DNA from: Aestuariispira ectoiniformans
Lineage (GTDB): Bacteria > Pseudomonadota > Alphaproteobacteria > UBA8366 > Aestuariispiraceae
Direction of reading: 5' to 3'
Assembly: GCF_025136295.1 (NCBI RefSeq)
Contig: NZ_CP062788.1
Span: forward strand, 4,171,588 to 4,235,587
Length of the DNA stretch: 64,000 bases
Of this stretch, positions 7,853-16,895 are shown one piece after another; within the stretch, counting starts at the first letter, position 1; the number at the start of each line of letters is the position of its first letter. The notes under the pieces were generated by a model. That model was given only the letters and a program-made list of their open reading frames with translations. It was not told where the DNA came from and did no database searches. The position numbers and the translations under genes are program-made.

Positions 7853-8743
7853 TTATTCTGACAGTTGCCGCCTCAACCATCCCCGGAACGCCCTGAAAGC
7901 CGGGCCATTCTTGCTGTCTGCCCAGCACAGGTAATAGTAGCGTGTATTCTGCGCGGACCACTGGTCGTCACCGATTATTTGGACCAGGCGGCCACTGGTC
8001 AAATACGGTTCGGCATAAACCCGGGGCAGCCATGCCACACCATACCCGTCCAGTGCCGCAACAAGCGTCAGTGCACTAGGCAGTCGGGTGACCCTGGTAT
8101 GCGTTTGATGGGCCACGCCATGATCAACAAACCAGTTGGACATTTCGACGTCCCGGTCCTCATCCAGAACCCATGGCAGTTTGGTCAGGTCCTGCGGCGA
8201 TTGAATGGAAACAGCGCCCAGAACCGAAGGCGCGGCCACGACGACATCGCTACCTTCAAGCAGCCTTTCGCAATTCACCCCCGGCCAGTTACCGTCACCA
8301 TGCCGGACGGCAGCATCAAAATCACCCTGTGCAAGATCATGCACCGTCGCATCGGTATTGATACGAAGATCAATTTCCGGGTGATGCTGCAGAAAATCAC
8401 GCAGGCGCGGCATCAGCCAATATTGGGCAAAATGCGGTGTGACCGTGATATTGAGGATATTGTCGTCACGCCGAAACTGGTCGATATCACCAGCAATCGC
8501 CCGGAAATTCCGGAGCAGATTACCGGCCAGTCCTGCGGCTTCCGGCAACATGACCAGACGGTTGCCGGACCGGGTAAACAATTTGCGCTGCAAACGGTCT
8601 TCCAAGCCTCGCAGGTGCTGACTTACCGCACCATGCGTCACATTGAGCATCTCCGCAGCAGCACCGACAGTACCTGTTTCATGAACCGCCGCGAACGCAC
8701 GAAGGGAATTCAGCGGCAACCATCCAATATCGTTTCTCTTCAT
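7853..8743 (-). CDS. LysR-family transcriptional regulator (GcvA-like)
   Basis: The ATG at 8743 gives a 296-residue protein; the frame stays open further upstream, but that extension is unlike LysR proteins. The N-terminal winged helix reads LPLNSLRAFAAVHETGTVGAAAEMLNVTHGAVSQHLRGLE with VSQH as the recognition helix. The rest is a two-lobed effector domain with FDAAVRHGDGNWPG, typical of the GcvA group. LysR genes usually control a divergent neighbour, here the epoxide hydrolase region starting at 8842-9048. The effector is unknown. Confidence 0.85.
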   Translation of the reverse strand: MKRNDIGWLPLNSLRAFAAVHETGTVGAAAEMLNVTHGAVSQHLRGLEDRLQRKLFTRSGNRLVMLPEAAGLAGNLLRNFRAIAGDIDQFRRDDNILNITVTPHFAQYWLMPRLRDFLQHHPEIDLRINTDATVHDLAQGDFDAAVRHGDGNWPGVNCERLLEGSDVVVAAPSVLGAVSIQSPQDLTKLPWVLDEDRDVEMSNWFVDHGVAHQTHTRVTRLPSALTLVAALDGYGVAWLPRVYAEPYLTSGRLVQIIGDDQWSAQNTRYYYLCWADSKNGPAFRAFRGWLRRQLSE

Positions 8744-8841
8744 AATAATAGAAAAACTAACAGTAACGCAGCTTTTCTGGCAAGCATCAAACAAATCATA
8801 CTCTTAGTTTTTATAAGTTAATAAACAGAGAGAGAAACACA

Positions 8842-9051
8842 ATGTCGTATATTTTCTACAATTTATCCATTGGGAACACAGCCACCCGCCACACCCAAGG
8901 TTCCGGCATCGACCAGGAGGTCATTCACCGAATTTGCCTGCAGGCGCGGTTCGAGCGCGCAAAAGTCGTTCGTCAGTGTTTTGCAATACTGACACGCGCA
9001 ATACTCAAGCGCATGACCGCCACGAATTACATCGGCAGGAGCGCCTCATGA
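8842..9051 (+). CDS. Small open reading frame, uncertain
   Basis: A 69-codon frame begins at an ATG after a purine-rich stretch (AGAGAGAGAAACACA) and ends in an ATGA overlap with the epoxide hydrolase start. The overlap and the leader position favour translation coupled to the next gene. The product resembles no family I know and has no signal peptide. It may equally be an untranslated leader, so confidence is low. The rest of 8795-9047 should hold the divergent LysR-controlled promoter. Confidence 0.3.
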   Translation: MSYIFYNLSIGNTATRHTQGSGIDQEVIHRICLQARFERAKVVRQCFAILTRAILKRMTATNYIGRSAS

Positions 9052-10424
9052 ACCACCTAACCAGCGAAGTGCAGGCATTCGAGGCCCGCGCGACTGATAC
9101 TGACCTCGACGATCTTCGCACACGGCTGGCCGCAGCGCGGTTGCCGGAGGCCGAGACGGTCTGCCGCGCCGCCCCCGGCGCCGGCCGATGGGAGCAGGGC
9201 GTTCCCCTTGCCGACCTCATTGATGTCGTGAATTACTGGCGCACCGAGTATGACTGGCGGTCGTTCGAGGCACGCCTCAACAAGATCGGGCAGTTCCGCA
9301 CAACCATTGACGGTCTGGGAATCCATTTTCTGCACCGCCGGTCCACACGCCAGGACGCCATCCCGCTGATCATGACCCACGGCTGGCCGGGAAGCATTGC
9401 TGAATTCGTCCATAACATAGACGAACTGGCAGACCCGAAGGATCGGAACGCCCCGGCCTTCCACGTCGTGACACCATCACTGCCAGGCTTTGGCTACAGC
9501 GACAGACCGACGGCCACAGGGTGGGGAACCGAAAAGATTGCGGCCGCCTGGGTGGACCTGATGGGAAGGCTCGGCTACGGAAAGTTCGCCGCGCACGGCG
9601 GCGACTGGGGCGGTGTGATCACCGCGATTCTCGGCAGCAGGTTTCCGGAGCAGGTTCTCGGACTCCACACAACACTCGCACAGGCACCGCCGGGGCTGAC
9701 AGCCGACGGCCTGACGGCGATCGAACGCGAATGGACCGAGGAGACACGCGACTTCTGGCGTCACCGCGCCGCCTATGCGAAACAGCAGGCGACCAGGCCG
9801 CAGACGATCGGCTATTCTCTTGTCGATTCACCAGTCGGGCTTCTTGCCTGGATTCTGGACAAATTTTCTGAATGGACAGATACCGAAGACAGCCCGTTCG
9901 AAACGATTTCCAGAGATCGTATTCTTGACAACGTCACCTTGTACTGGCTGACGCAAACAGGCGCATCGGCAGCGCGCATCTATTACGAAAGTCACAATTC
10001 GCTCGACCCCGAGCTTCGGATCGATGTCCCGTCCGCAATCAGCGTCTATCCCCGCGACATCGAGAAGTGCCCACGTGCCTGGGCACAGGAGCGGTACCGG
10101 CAAATCGTCCGCTGGAGGTCACCTGAAACGGGAGGACATTTTCCGTCGCTGGAGGTTCCCGAGCATTTCGTCAGGGATCTGCAGGAAGGCCTTGCAGCAG
10201 TGCTGGCCGCTAGCGCGGCAGTGGGTCATAACATACGAAACCGCAGGCGGTGTGAAGGCAATGCCTGTAGAGCACACCCCTCACACCGACATCCCCCAAT
10301 AGTCCCAGAAAGCGGGACATGGCCCTGTTTCAGCGAATGGTCCAAGTCAGATACAAAGCCTGCATCTCGCACGTATCCAAGGCGCCAATTTGATCACCAT
10401 GCGCCAGATGACTACAGCAGGTGA
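9048..10424 (+). CDS. Epoxide hydrolase (EHN/alpha-beta hydrolase family), extended C-terminus
   Basis: The ATG at 9048 follows CAGGAGCG and gives a 458-residue frame. Residues 10-110 are the epoxide hydrolase N-terminal region. HGWPGS (111-116) is the oxyanion motif, HGGDWGG carries the nucleophile D186, and GGHFPSLEVPE carries the catalytic H364. These enzymes open epoxides to diols. Family members normally end within about 20 residues of that His-Phe-Pro motif. Here the frame runs about 70 residues further with unusual composition and overlaps the convergent cysG-like gene by 95 bp. A TAG in another frame at 10211-10213 would give a normal-length protein, so a late frameshift is likely. 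Confidence 0.8.
   Translation: MNHLTSEVQAFEARATDTDLDDLRTRLAAARLPEAETVCRAAPGAGRWEQGVPLADLIDVVNYWRTEYDWRSFEARLNKIGQFRTTIDGLGIHFLHRRSTRQDAIPLIMTHGWPGSIAEFVHNIDELADPKDRNAPAFHVVTPSLPGFGYSDRPTATGWGTEKIAAAWVDLMGRLGYGKFAAHGGDWGGVITAILGSRFPEQVLGLHTTLAQAPPGLTADGLTAIEREWTEETRDFWRHRAAYAKQQATRPQTIGYSLVDSPVGLLAWILDKFSEWTDTEDSPFETISRDRILDNVTLYWLTQTGASAARIYYESHNSLDPELRIDVPSAISVYPRDIEKCPRAWAQERYRQIVRWRSPETGGHFPSLEVPEHFVRDLQEGLAAVLAASAAVGHNIRNRRRCEGNACRAHPSHRHPPIVPESGTWPCFSEWSKSDTKPASRTYPRRQFDHHAPDDYSR
10249..10318. other. Structured region at the 3' end of the epoxide hydrolase frame
   Basis: GGTGTGA (10249-10255) pairs with TCACACC (10281-10287) and encloses AGGC-AAT-GCCT (10256-10266). A second stem GTCCC/GGGAC spans 10302-10318. 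Neither is followed by a clean T run. Such structures between convergent genes suggest that this stretch is really intergenic, which supports an earlier true end for the epoxide hydrolase. Confidence 0.35.
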
Positions 10425-11298
10425 GCTCTTGCAGCGTGGCATCACGACGCGCAAAGCCCAATATTTCCTTTGGTATGCGAGGATCGAAATAGATAATTTC
10501 TGCCGTTTCAATTGCCCGGATCACACCATAGGGCAATCGCATCGGGTCCGTTTCGCAGATATCAATTCTGCGCGGGCCACTCGAAGGGTCTTTTTCCCGA
10601 TCCACAAAGTCGCGCATTGCCGCCAAAACCACCTCACGTGGCGTATCGGAGCTTTCAGGACGAGCCCCCCTCCCCCAATCGGTGAAGAAATATGTCCAGA
10701 AGCGATTACGTATCCGCCCATCCGGCAGCAGACTGGCGACCATTCCCCGGGCGCTGCGCGCCATGGCCGCCAGCGGCCCGACAGACGTGGGTATCGCCGC
10801 CTCCAGACGTTGTCTCAGAATGCGGGCCAAAGCCGGTGCAGAACCACCGGTGCAAATAGCCACCATGACCGGCGCCCGGTCCAGGATCGCTGGCGTGATA
10901 AAGTCGCATCTGTCGGTCTGGTCCACCACATTGACCGGAATATTGCGGGCCTTCGCCGCGGCCTCTACCTCCTGCGTGACGAAATCATCGCCGCCGCCAT
11001 CAAAAACCATCACGGCCCCATCCAACATTCCCGGCGTGAAGGGCCTGCCCTCATGCGTGATAAGACCGGTATCCCGCATTTGGCGGATATCGGCACAAAG
11101 GTTGGACGCGATCACCGTGATCCTGGCCTCGGTCCTGCATAACAGGCGCAGTTTACCGGCTGCTGCCTCGCCGCCGCCAATCACAACGACCTTGCGATTA
11201 GCCACTTTCACAAAAGCCGGAAAATAGGGGAATTTCTCTTCCGCCACCGCCTCGTCCGGCTTCAGCGTCTTATTCTGCAGCGCGCGGGACAGTCTCAT
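10330..11298 (-). CDS. CysG-like precorrin-2 dehydrogenase/ferrochelatase with degenerate SUMT tail
   Basis: The ATG at 11298 is preceded by AAGGAG and overlaps the nasA stop by 29 bp; an upstream GTG at 11334 is less likely. The 322-residue product has a CysG N-terminal module (Rossmann segment KVVVIGGGEAAAGKLRLL, then NVVDQTDRCDFITPAI) that oxidises precorrin-2 and inserts iron to make siroheme. About 95 C-terminal residues resemble only the start of uroporphyrinogen methyltransferase (IRAIETAEIIYFDPRIPKEI), and the expected glycine motif GAGPGDP is replaced by ICETDPM. Methyltransferase activity should therefore come from another gene. Siroheme is the NirB cofactor, which explains its place as last gene of the operon. 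Confidence 0.8.
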   Translation of the reverse strand: MRLSRALQNKTLKPDEAVAEEKFPYFPAFVKVANRKVVVIGGGEAAAGKLRLLCRTEARITVIASNLCADIRQMRDTGLITHEGRPFTPGMLDGAVMVFDGGGDDFVTQEVEAAAKARNIPVNVVDQTDRCDFITPAILDRAPVMVAICTGGSAPALARILRQRLEAAIPTSVGPLAAMARSARGMVASLLPDGRIRNRFWTYFFTDWGRGARPESSDTPREVVLAAMRDFVDREKDPSSGPRRIDICETDPMRLPYGVIRAIETAEIIYFDPRIPKEILGFARRDATLQELTCCSHLAHGDQIGALDTCEMQALYLTWTIR

Positions 11299-13936
11299 CA
11301 ACAATCTCCTTGAGTTCGGACAGGCAGGAACCACAACCGGTCCCTGCCTGTAATAGCCGCCCCAATTCCTCTACACTGATTGCCTGCCGGCCCTGAATTG
11401 CGTCGGTAATCGCCGCCAGCCCAACCGAATAACAGGAACAGACCAGTCGATCATTGACCCCTATGCCGGATGCTGTACGTCCGACAAGCAGACCTGCGCG
11501 AGCCCCCTCATCCAAAGCCCCTCCACCAAAGAGAGAGGCGATCCAATTCCGGTCGAGGACCGGACGATCCGGCGCGGCAAACAGGGCTGACGCAACCTGA
11601 TCGTCCACCAACCTTGCCAGACGGGTCACGCCACGCTGACGGTCGGAATATTCGATGATCTGCCCTTCCTCATGCGGCCCCAGAAGCGAACGGAAAATAT
11701 GGGGCACGTCGCCGGCAATCTCATAGATCAGGCAGCCCGGCGCAGCCGCCTTTACCCAATATGGCAGGCCGGACAGGTCAATGTCCTGGCGGGAAAAGAG
11801 CAGGCCCTGCCACATAGGCTGATAAGGACCGATCCGGACGGGGAATAACTTACTTTCCGGCTGACCTGAATGCGGGTCGGTTTCCGGCGGAACAAGACGG
11901 CCGATGCCGCCGTCGGAAGAGAAACTGTCACTCCAATGCATGGGCATGAAGATCGCCCCTGCCGCCTGCGCCTCTGTCACGGAAACACGCATCAGCAAGT
12001 TTCCATACTGGCTTTCAACACGCGCCAAACCGCCATCAACCAGGCCGTAATGGGCGGCATCCTTGGGATGAATCTCCAGCAGGGGTTCCGGCCGATGGGC
12101 CGCCAGACGCGCCACCGGTCCGGTCCGGGTCATCGTATGCCATTGATCCCGGTATCGCCCGGTATTGGCAATCAGCGGATAGTCACCATCCGCCAGGGCG
12201 CGAGGCTCTTTCTGGCGTACAGCCAACATGTTTGCACGACCGTTGTTGGTCGTAAAACAACCATCCGTATAGAGACGTCGCACGTCTGCCGGTCGCGACT
12301 TGTCGCGGGAGGCGGGCCACTGAAAAGGTTCCATGCTGTCATAGGCACCTTTACGGGTCTTGCTCCATTGGCCGATATCAAAGGCACGAATCCCATCATT
12401 CTCAAATTCCGACAGGGCTGCGAATTCTGCAAAAATCTCTGCCGGATCACGATAGGCAAAGGCCTTCTCAAAACCGAGAACCTGGGCGACCTGAGACATG
12501 ATCCACCAGTCGGGCTTGGCCGAGCCTGGGGCCTTACGGAATGCACGTTGTCGGGAAATACGGCGTTCCGAATTGGTGACTGTGCCGGATTTCTCCGACC
12601 AGGCCGCCGCCGGCAAGACAATATCAGCATAGCGCAGGGTGTCATTTTCCCTCACCACATCGGAGGCAATAACCAGCGGACAGATTTCCAACGCATCCCG
12701 AACCCGGCTGGTATCCGGCAGGCTGACCGCAGGGTTGGTGCCCATCACCCAAAGCGCCTTGATCTCGCCCCGCTCAACGGCACGGAAGAGTTCAACTGCC
12801 TTATAGCCCTCACCCTGACGCAGATTAGGCGCCTTCCAGAAACGACGCAGCCGGTCCACATCCATCGGGTCGTTGGGGTCCATATGAGCGGCCAATTGGT
12901 TCGCGAGCCCGCCCACTTCACGCCCGCCCATGGCGTTTGGCTGCCCCGTGACCGAAAATGGACCTGAGCCCGGCTTGCCCACCCTGCCCGTCGCCAAATG
13001 ACAGTTGAGGATGGCGTTGACCTTGTCACTTCCCTGGCTGGACTGATTCACCCCTTGAGAAAAAACGGTGACCGTCTTGTCGCATTCAGCAAACCAACGA
13101 TAAAGGGTCCTGAGGTCTTTGGCTTCGAGACCACAAGTCATAGCCGTTTGTTCAACCGTCGGGCAGTCCTCCCGTGCAGAGGCAACGGTGGCGGCATAGC
13201 CGCCCACATGGCGGGTCAGGTAATTCCAGTCCGCCAAACCGTTATCGTCGACCCAGGTCAGCAACCCGTTGAACAGGGCTACATCGCTGCCGGGCCTGAT
13301 CGCCAGGTGAAGGTCAGCGATATCGCAACTTGCGGTGCGGCGCGGATCTATCACGACCACCTTCGTCCCCCGAGCAGCCTTAGCGGCGCGCAGCCTTTGA
13401 TACAAGACCGGGTGACACCAGGCCAGGTTGGAGCCTGCCAGGATGACCAGATCCGCCAGTTCCAGGTCTTCATAGCAGCCGGGCACAACATCCGCCCCGA
13501 AAGCCCGTTTGTGGCCCACCACAGTAGAGGCCATGCAGAGCCGGGAATTCGTATCGATATGGGGTGAGCCGATGAAGCCCTTGATCAGCTTGTTGGCAAC
13601 ATAATAGTCCTCGGTCAACAACTGGCCGGAAACGTAGAAGGCCACCGATTTCGGGCCATGACGATCAATGGTTTCACGCAACCGTCCCGCCGTTTCCGCA
13701 ATGGCACGATCCCAATCACAGTCCACACCGTCGACATTGGGGAACAGCAAGCGGAAATCACGCTCTGCCTCGGCATCCAGGCTGTCAATCAGGGCGGCCC
13801 CCTTTGAACAGAGCCGCCCTTTGTTGGCGGGGTGATCCGGGTCACCGCCAACGGCCCAGCCTTCCTGCGTGGCCGAAATGATTACCCCGCAGCCAACGCC
13901 GCAATAGGGACATGTTGTTTTCACCTCATCCTGCAT
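11270..13936 (-). CDS. nasA: Assimilatory nitrate reductase catalytic subunit
   Basis: This 888-residue molybdopterin oxidoreductase reduces nitrate to nitrite in the cytoplasm. The N-terminal [4Fe-4S] motif has Cys at 9, 12, 16 and 43 (CPYCGVGC, GRLCSKG). The bis-MGD domains follow, and a C-terminal BFD-like [2Fe-2S] domain reads LVCSCYSVG to GTGCGSC, typical of NasA rather than respiratory enzymes. There is no Tat signal, which agrees with a cytoplasmic assimilatory role. The start overlaps the nirD stop, and the gene belongs to the leftward nirB-nirD-nasA-cysG operon. No separate NasB/NasG electron-transfer gene is adjacent. Confidence 0.93.
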   Translation of the reverse strand: MQDEVKTTCPYCGVGCGVIISATQEGWAVGGDPDHPANKGRLCSKGAALIDSLDAEAERDFRLLFPNVDGVDCDWDRAIAETAGRLRETIDRHGPKSVAFYVSGQLLTEDYYVANKLIKGFIGSPHIDTNSRLCMASTVVGHKRAFGADVVPGCYEDLELADLVILAGSNLAWCHPVLYQRLRAAKAARGTKVVVIDPRRTASCDIADLHLAIRPGSDVALFNGLLTWVDDNGLADWNYLTRHVGGYAATVASAREDCPTVEQTAMTCGLEAKDLRTLYRWFAECDKTVTVFSQGVNQSSQGSDKVNAILNCHLATGRVGKPGSGPFSVTGQPNAMGGREVGGLANQLAAHMDPNDPMDVDRLRRFWKAPNLRQGEGYKAVELFRAVERGEIKALWVMGTNPAVSLPDTSRVRDALEICPLVIASDVVRENDTLRYADIVLPAAAWSEKSGTVTNSERRISRQRAFRKAPGSAKPDWWIMSQVAQVLGFEKAFAYRDPAEIFAEFAALSEFENDGIRAFDIGQWSKTRKGAYDSMEPFQWPASRDKSRPADVRRLYTDGCFTTNNGRANMLAVRQKEPRALADGDYPLIANTGRYRDQWHTMTRTGPVARLAAHRPEPLLEIHPKDAAHYGLVDGGLARVESQYGNLLMRVSVTEAQAAGAIFMPMHWSDSFSSDGGIGRLVPPETDPHSGQPESKLFPVRIGPYQPMWQGLLFSRQDIDLSGLPYWVKAAAPGCLIYEIAGDVPHIFRSLLGPHEEGQIIEYSDRQRGVTRLARLVDDQVASALFAAPDRPVLDRNWIASLFGGGALDEGARAGLLVGRTASGIGVNDRLVCSCYSVGLAAITDAIQGRQAISVEELGRLLQAGTGCGSCLSELKEIVDETVPRAAE

Positions 13937-14276
13937 TGATCGCTCCCATCTGCGACGATGTCAGACCAATACGCACCTTGCCGTCAACGATCCGGCTTTC
14001 CACCTTGCGGGCACAGCCATCCTCGGCGCCCTGCGCCTCACCGGTTTCCAGCGAGAAGACCATGTTATGCAGCGGACAGGTCACAAAATGACCATGCACA
14101 ATCCCCTGTGCCAGTGGCCCATCCTTATGCGGGCAGCGGTCAACCAGCGCAAAAACCTCACCATCCACCGTTCTGAAAACAGCAATTCGGTCGGTTTCGG
14201 TCTGATAGGTACGCGCGCCCTGAAGCGGAATATTGTCCACCGGCCCGAGGTCTACCCAGTTCAGTAATTCGGTCAT
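13926..14276 (-). CDS. nirD: Nitrite reductase small subunit (Rieske)
   Basis: This 116-residue Rieske-type protein has the two iron-sulfur ligand boxes CPHKDGPL and CPLHNMVF separated by about 16 residues. It is the partner of NirB in NAD(P)H-dependent assimilatory nitrite reduction to ammonium. It lies 5 nt after nirB and overlaps the nasA start by 11 bp. Length and placement are typical. Confidence 0.93.
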   Translation of the reverse strand: MTELLNWVDLGPVDNIPLQGARTYQTETDRIAVFRTVDGEVFALVDRCPHKDGPLAQGIVHGHFVTCPLHNMVFSLETGEAQGAEDGCARKVESRIVDGKVRIGLTSSQMGAINAG

Positions 14277-14281
14277 CGGCC

Positions 14282-16762
14282 TTACTCCGCGGCTTGCAGG
14301 AAGGAGAATTCGTGTGCATCGACGCTCTCTTTGACACGTTCAGCCCAGGGATCACGCTGGCTCGTCTCCTGGCTTTTCAGAAAACGCACATAGAGCGCCG
14401 CACGATTGTCGGCGTCGTCGACCACCCGCTCCTGCACGTGTTTCAGACCAACCCTTTCAATCCAGGGCGCGGTACGCTCCAGATATCGCGCTTCTTCCCG
14501 ATAAAGCTGGATGAAGGCGCAGCAATATTCCTTCACCTCTTCGCGTGTCTTGACCTTGCACAGCAGTTCGGTGGCCCGCACATGCATGCCGCCATTGCCA
14601 CCCACATGCAGATCCCAACCGCCCTCGGTTGCGATCACACCAAAATCCTTGATGGTTGCCTCCGCACAGTTCCTTGGGCAGCCCGAAACCGCCATTTTGA
14701 ACTTATGGGGCATCCAGGACCCCCAGGTCATCTGTTCCAGCTCCACCCCCATGCTCATGGACATCTGGGTTCCAAAGCGACACCATTCCTGCCCGACACA
14801 GGTTTTGACCGTGCGCAGCGACTTGCCATAGGCATGACCGGAAACCATGCCTGCCGCATTCAGATCCGCCCATACCGCAGGCAGGTCTTCCTTCTTTACG
14901 CCCAACAGGTCGATCCGCTGGCCGCCCGTGACTTTCATGGTGGGGATATCGAATTTATCCGCCACATCGGCGAGGGCGCGCAGCTCTTTTGGATTAGTCA
15001 GCCCGCCCCACATGCGCGGCACCACGGAATAGGTGCCGTCCTTTTGGATATTGGCGTGGACGCGTTCGTTGATGAAGCGGGACGCCCCATGGTCCACATA
15101 GTCACCCGGCCAGGCCGCAAGCAGATAGTAGTTCAACGCCGGTCGGCAGCTATGGCAGCCATCCGCGGTTTTCCATTCCAGCGCCTGCATCACAGCCGCC
15201 ATGGACTTCAGGCCCTGGGCCTTGATCAGTCGACGCACCGTGTCGTGGTCGTGATCGGTGCAAGGGCAGATCGGCTTTGCCGCATCCGCCTCGAACTCAC
15301 CGCCCAACGTAACCGCCAGAAGGTTTTCCACCAGGCCGCTGCAGGACCCGCAGGAGGCTGACGCCTTGGTATGGGCACGAACATCATCCAGCGAGGACAG
15401 CCCCTGTTCGTTTATGGCGGCAACAATCGTGCCTTTGCAAATGCCGTTGCAGCCACAGATTTCCGCATCGTCGGGAAGGGCGGCAACGGCATCCCTAGGG
15501 TTTCCGACAGACCCTCCCGCGAAAGCCTGACCAAAGGCCAGCGTATCGCGCAACTCACCAACGTCAGTGGCGTCCTTGAGCATCTGGAAATACCAGGCCC
15601 CGTCGGCAGTATCGCCATAAAGCACCGCCCCCTTTATGCGCCCCTCCTCCAGTACGATCCGCTTGTAGATACCGCGGCCTGCATCGCGAAAGACGATTTC
15701 CTCCACCTCATCACCGCCGGAGAAATCCCCCGCCGAAAAGACATCCACACCTGTCACTTTCAGCTTGGTGGAGGTAACTGAACCCGGATAGCCGTCGCTT
15801 TCCAGCTCTGCCAGATGATCGGCACAGCTTTTCGCCATTTCAAACAGCGGCGCAACCAGACCGTAGCACTGACCGCGATGTTGAACGCATTCGCCGACCG
15901 CCTTGACGGCCGGATCGCTGGTGGTCATGAAATCATCCACCACGATTCCGCGTTCAACGCTTAGACCCGCACGGTCGGCCAGCCATCCATTGGGTCGAAT
16001 TCCAACCGCCATGACCACAAGACTGGCGTCCAGGTGGCGCCCATCCTTCAGCCAGACACCGGTTACATGTTCGTCACCGGTGATCTCCCGGGTATCTGCC
16101 TCGGTGATCACCTCAATCCCGCGACGTCCCAATTCCTGCTGCAGCAGATAACCGGCAGAGGCATCCAACTGCCTCTCCATGACGTGGCCTGCCAGATGCA
16201 GGACCGTTACCTTCATACCGCGTGCCTGAAGACCAACCGCGGCTTCCAACCCCAGTAGCCCGCCGCCGATCACAACAGCCCTGCCGCCGCTTTCAGCGGC
16301 TTTCAACATCACATCCACGTCATCCACATCGCGGAAGGTAACCACCCCCGGCAGATCCTTGCCTGCAATCGGGATCACGATGGGCATGGAACCGGTGGCC
16401 AGCAGCAATCGATCATAGGAGACAGCAAGCCCACTTTCCGCAGTCACGGTTTTATTCGCGCGGTCTATATCGACAACCGGGTCTCCGCTCTGCAACGTAA
16501 TCCCGTTTTCTTCATACCAATCCTGTCCGTTGATCACGATGTCATCGAAGTTCTTTTCCCCTGACAGCAAGGGAGACAGCATGATCCGGTTGTAATTAAC
16601 ACGCGGTTCCGCGCCAAAAACGGTGATGTCGTATTTGCCGGGTGCGCGGGTCAAAAGTTCTTCGACCGTGCGCATACCCGCCATGCCGTTTCCGATTACC
16701 ACCAATCGTGGACGGCGACCTTGTAGCAATGCAGGGTCCTTGCTCGCAGGGATTTTTGTCAT
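14282..16762 (-). CDS. nirB: NAD(P)H nitrite reductase large subunit
   Basis: This 826-residue siroheme enzyme reduces nitrite to ammonium. An N-terminal FAD/NAD module (VIGNGMAGMR, VVIGGGLLGLEAA) is followed by two BFD-like cysteine clusters (CGCNGICKG to CGSC; CPCTD to CHSC). The nitrite/sulfite reductase part carries the siroheme-[4Fe-4S] ligands CVGQEWC and CPRNC. It is the first gene of the operon and starts at ATG after AAGGAG. A roughly 180-nt leader with a paired hexaloop structure and a terminator precedes it, so expression should depend on NasT antitermination when nitrate is present. Confidence 0.94.
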   Translation of the reverse strand: MTKIPASKDPALLQGRRPRLVVIGNGMAGMRTVEELLTRAPGKYDITVFGAEPRVNYNRIMLSPLLSGEKNFDDIVINGQDWYEENGITLQSGDPVVDIDRANKTVTAESGLAVSYDRLLLATGSMPIVIPIAGKDLPGVVTFRDVDDVDVMLKAAESGGRAVVIGGGLLGLEAAVGLQARGMKVTVLHLAGHVMERQLDASAGYLLQQELGRRGIEVITEADTREITGDEHVTGVWLKDGRHLDASLVVMAVGIRPNGWLADRAGLSVERGIVVDDFMTTSDPAVKAVGECVQHRGQCYGLVAPLFEMAKSCADHLAELESDGYPGSVTSTKLKVTGVDVFSAGDFSGGDEVEEIVFRDAGRGIYKRIVLEEGRIKGAVLYGDTADGAWYFQMLKDATDVGELRDTLAFGQAFAGGSVGNPRDAVAALPDDAEICGCNGICKGTIVAAINEQGLSSLDDVRAHTKASASCGSCSGLVENLLAVTLGGEFEADAAKPICPCTDHDHDTVRRLIKAQGLKSMAAVMQALEWKTADGCHSCRPALNYYLLAAWPGDYVDHGASRFINERVHANIQKDGTYSVVPRMWGGLTNPKELRALADVADKFDIPTMKVTGGQRIDLLGVKKEDLPAVWADLNAAGMVSGHAYGKSLRTVKTCVGQEWCRFGTQMSMSMGVELEQMTWGSWMPHKFKMAVSGCPRNCAEATIKDFGVIATEGGWDLHVGGNGGMHVRATELLCKVKTREEVKEYCCAFIQLYREEARYLERTAPWIERVGLKHVQERVVDDADNRAALYVRFLKSQETSQRDPWAERVKESVDAHEFSFLQAAE

Positions 16763-16800
16763 TGTCCTGTGGCTCCTTCTCGCATCTTGCGAAATTGCAC

Positions 16801-16855
16801 AAAAAAACGCCCGATGCCGGCCCCCTTCCCTTGGAAGAGATCAAGCAACGGACGT
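16801..16855 (-). terminator. Attenuator terminator in the nirB leader
   Basis: On the minus strand ACGTCCG (16849-16855) pairs with CGGGCGT (16807-16813), directly followed by T7 (16801-16807). An internal CTTCC/GGAAG hairpin fills the loop. The 5' arm shares GTCCG with hexaloop hairpin P2, so the two folds exclude each other. This is the expected switch for nitrate-dependent antitermination ahead of nirB. Confidence 0.7.
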
Positions 16856-16884
16856 CGTTATCCGGAGAATCCTGCATTGGATTC
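16801..16884 (-). promoter_or_regulatory. NasT/ANTAR-target leader of nirB: paired hexaloop hairpins
   Basis: Read on the minus strand, P1 is GAATCC-[AATGCA]-GGATTC (16867-16884), a perfect 6-bp stem with a six-base loop. After two bases comes P2, CGGAT-[AACGAC]-GTCCG (16849-16864), with a wobble closing pair. Both loops have A at position 1 and G at position 4, the recognition pattern of ANTAR proteins. The 3' strand of P2 also forms the 5' arm of a terminator (16801-16855). Binding of NasT to P1-P2 would therefore block termination. The nasT gene is 2 kb away. The structure is seen directly; the mechanism follows known ANTAR systems. Confidence 0.85.
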
Positions 16885-16895
16885 AGTTATATAGC

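Noticed and set aside
16886-16893. Sigma-70 -10 box (TATATAAC) for nirB
   Set aside because: It would start transcription inside hairpin P1 and destroy the leader structure. There is no good -35 box.
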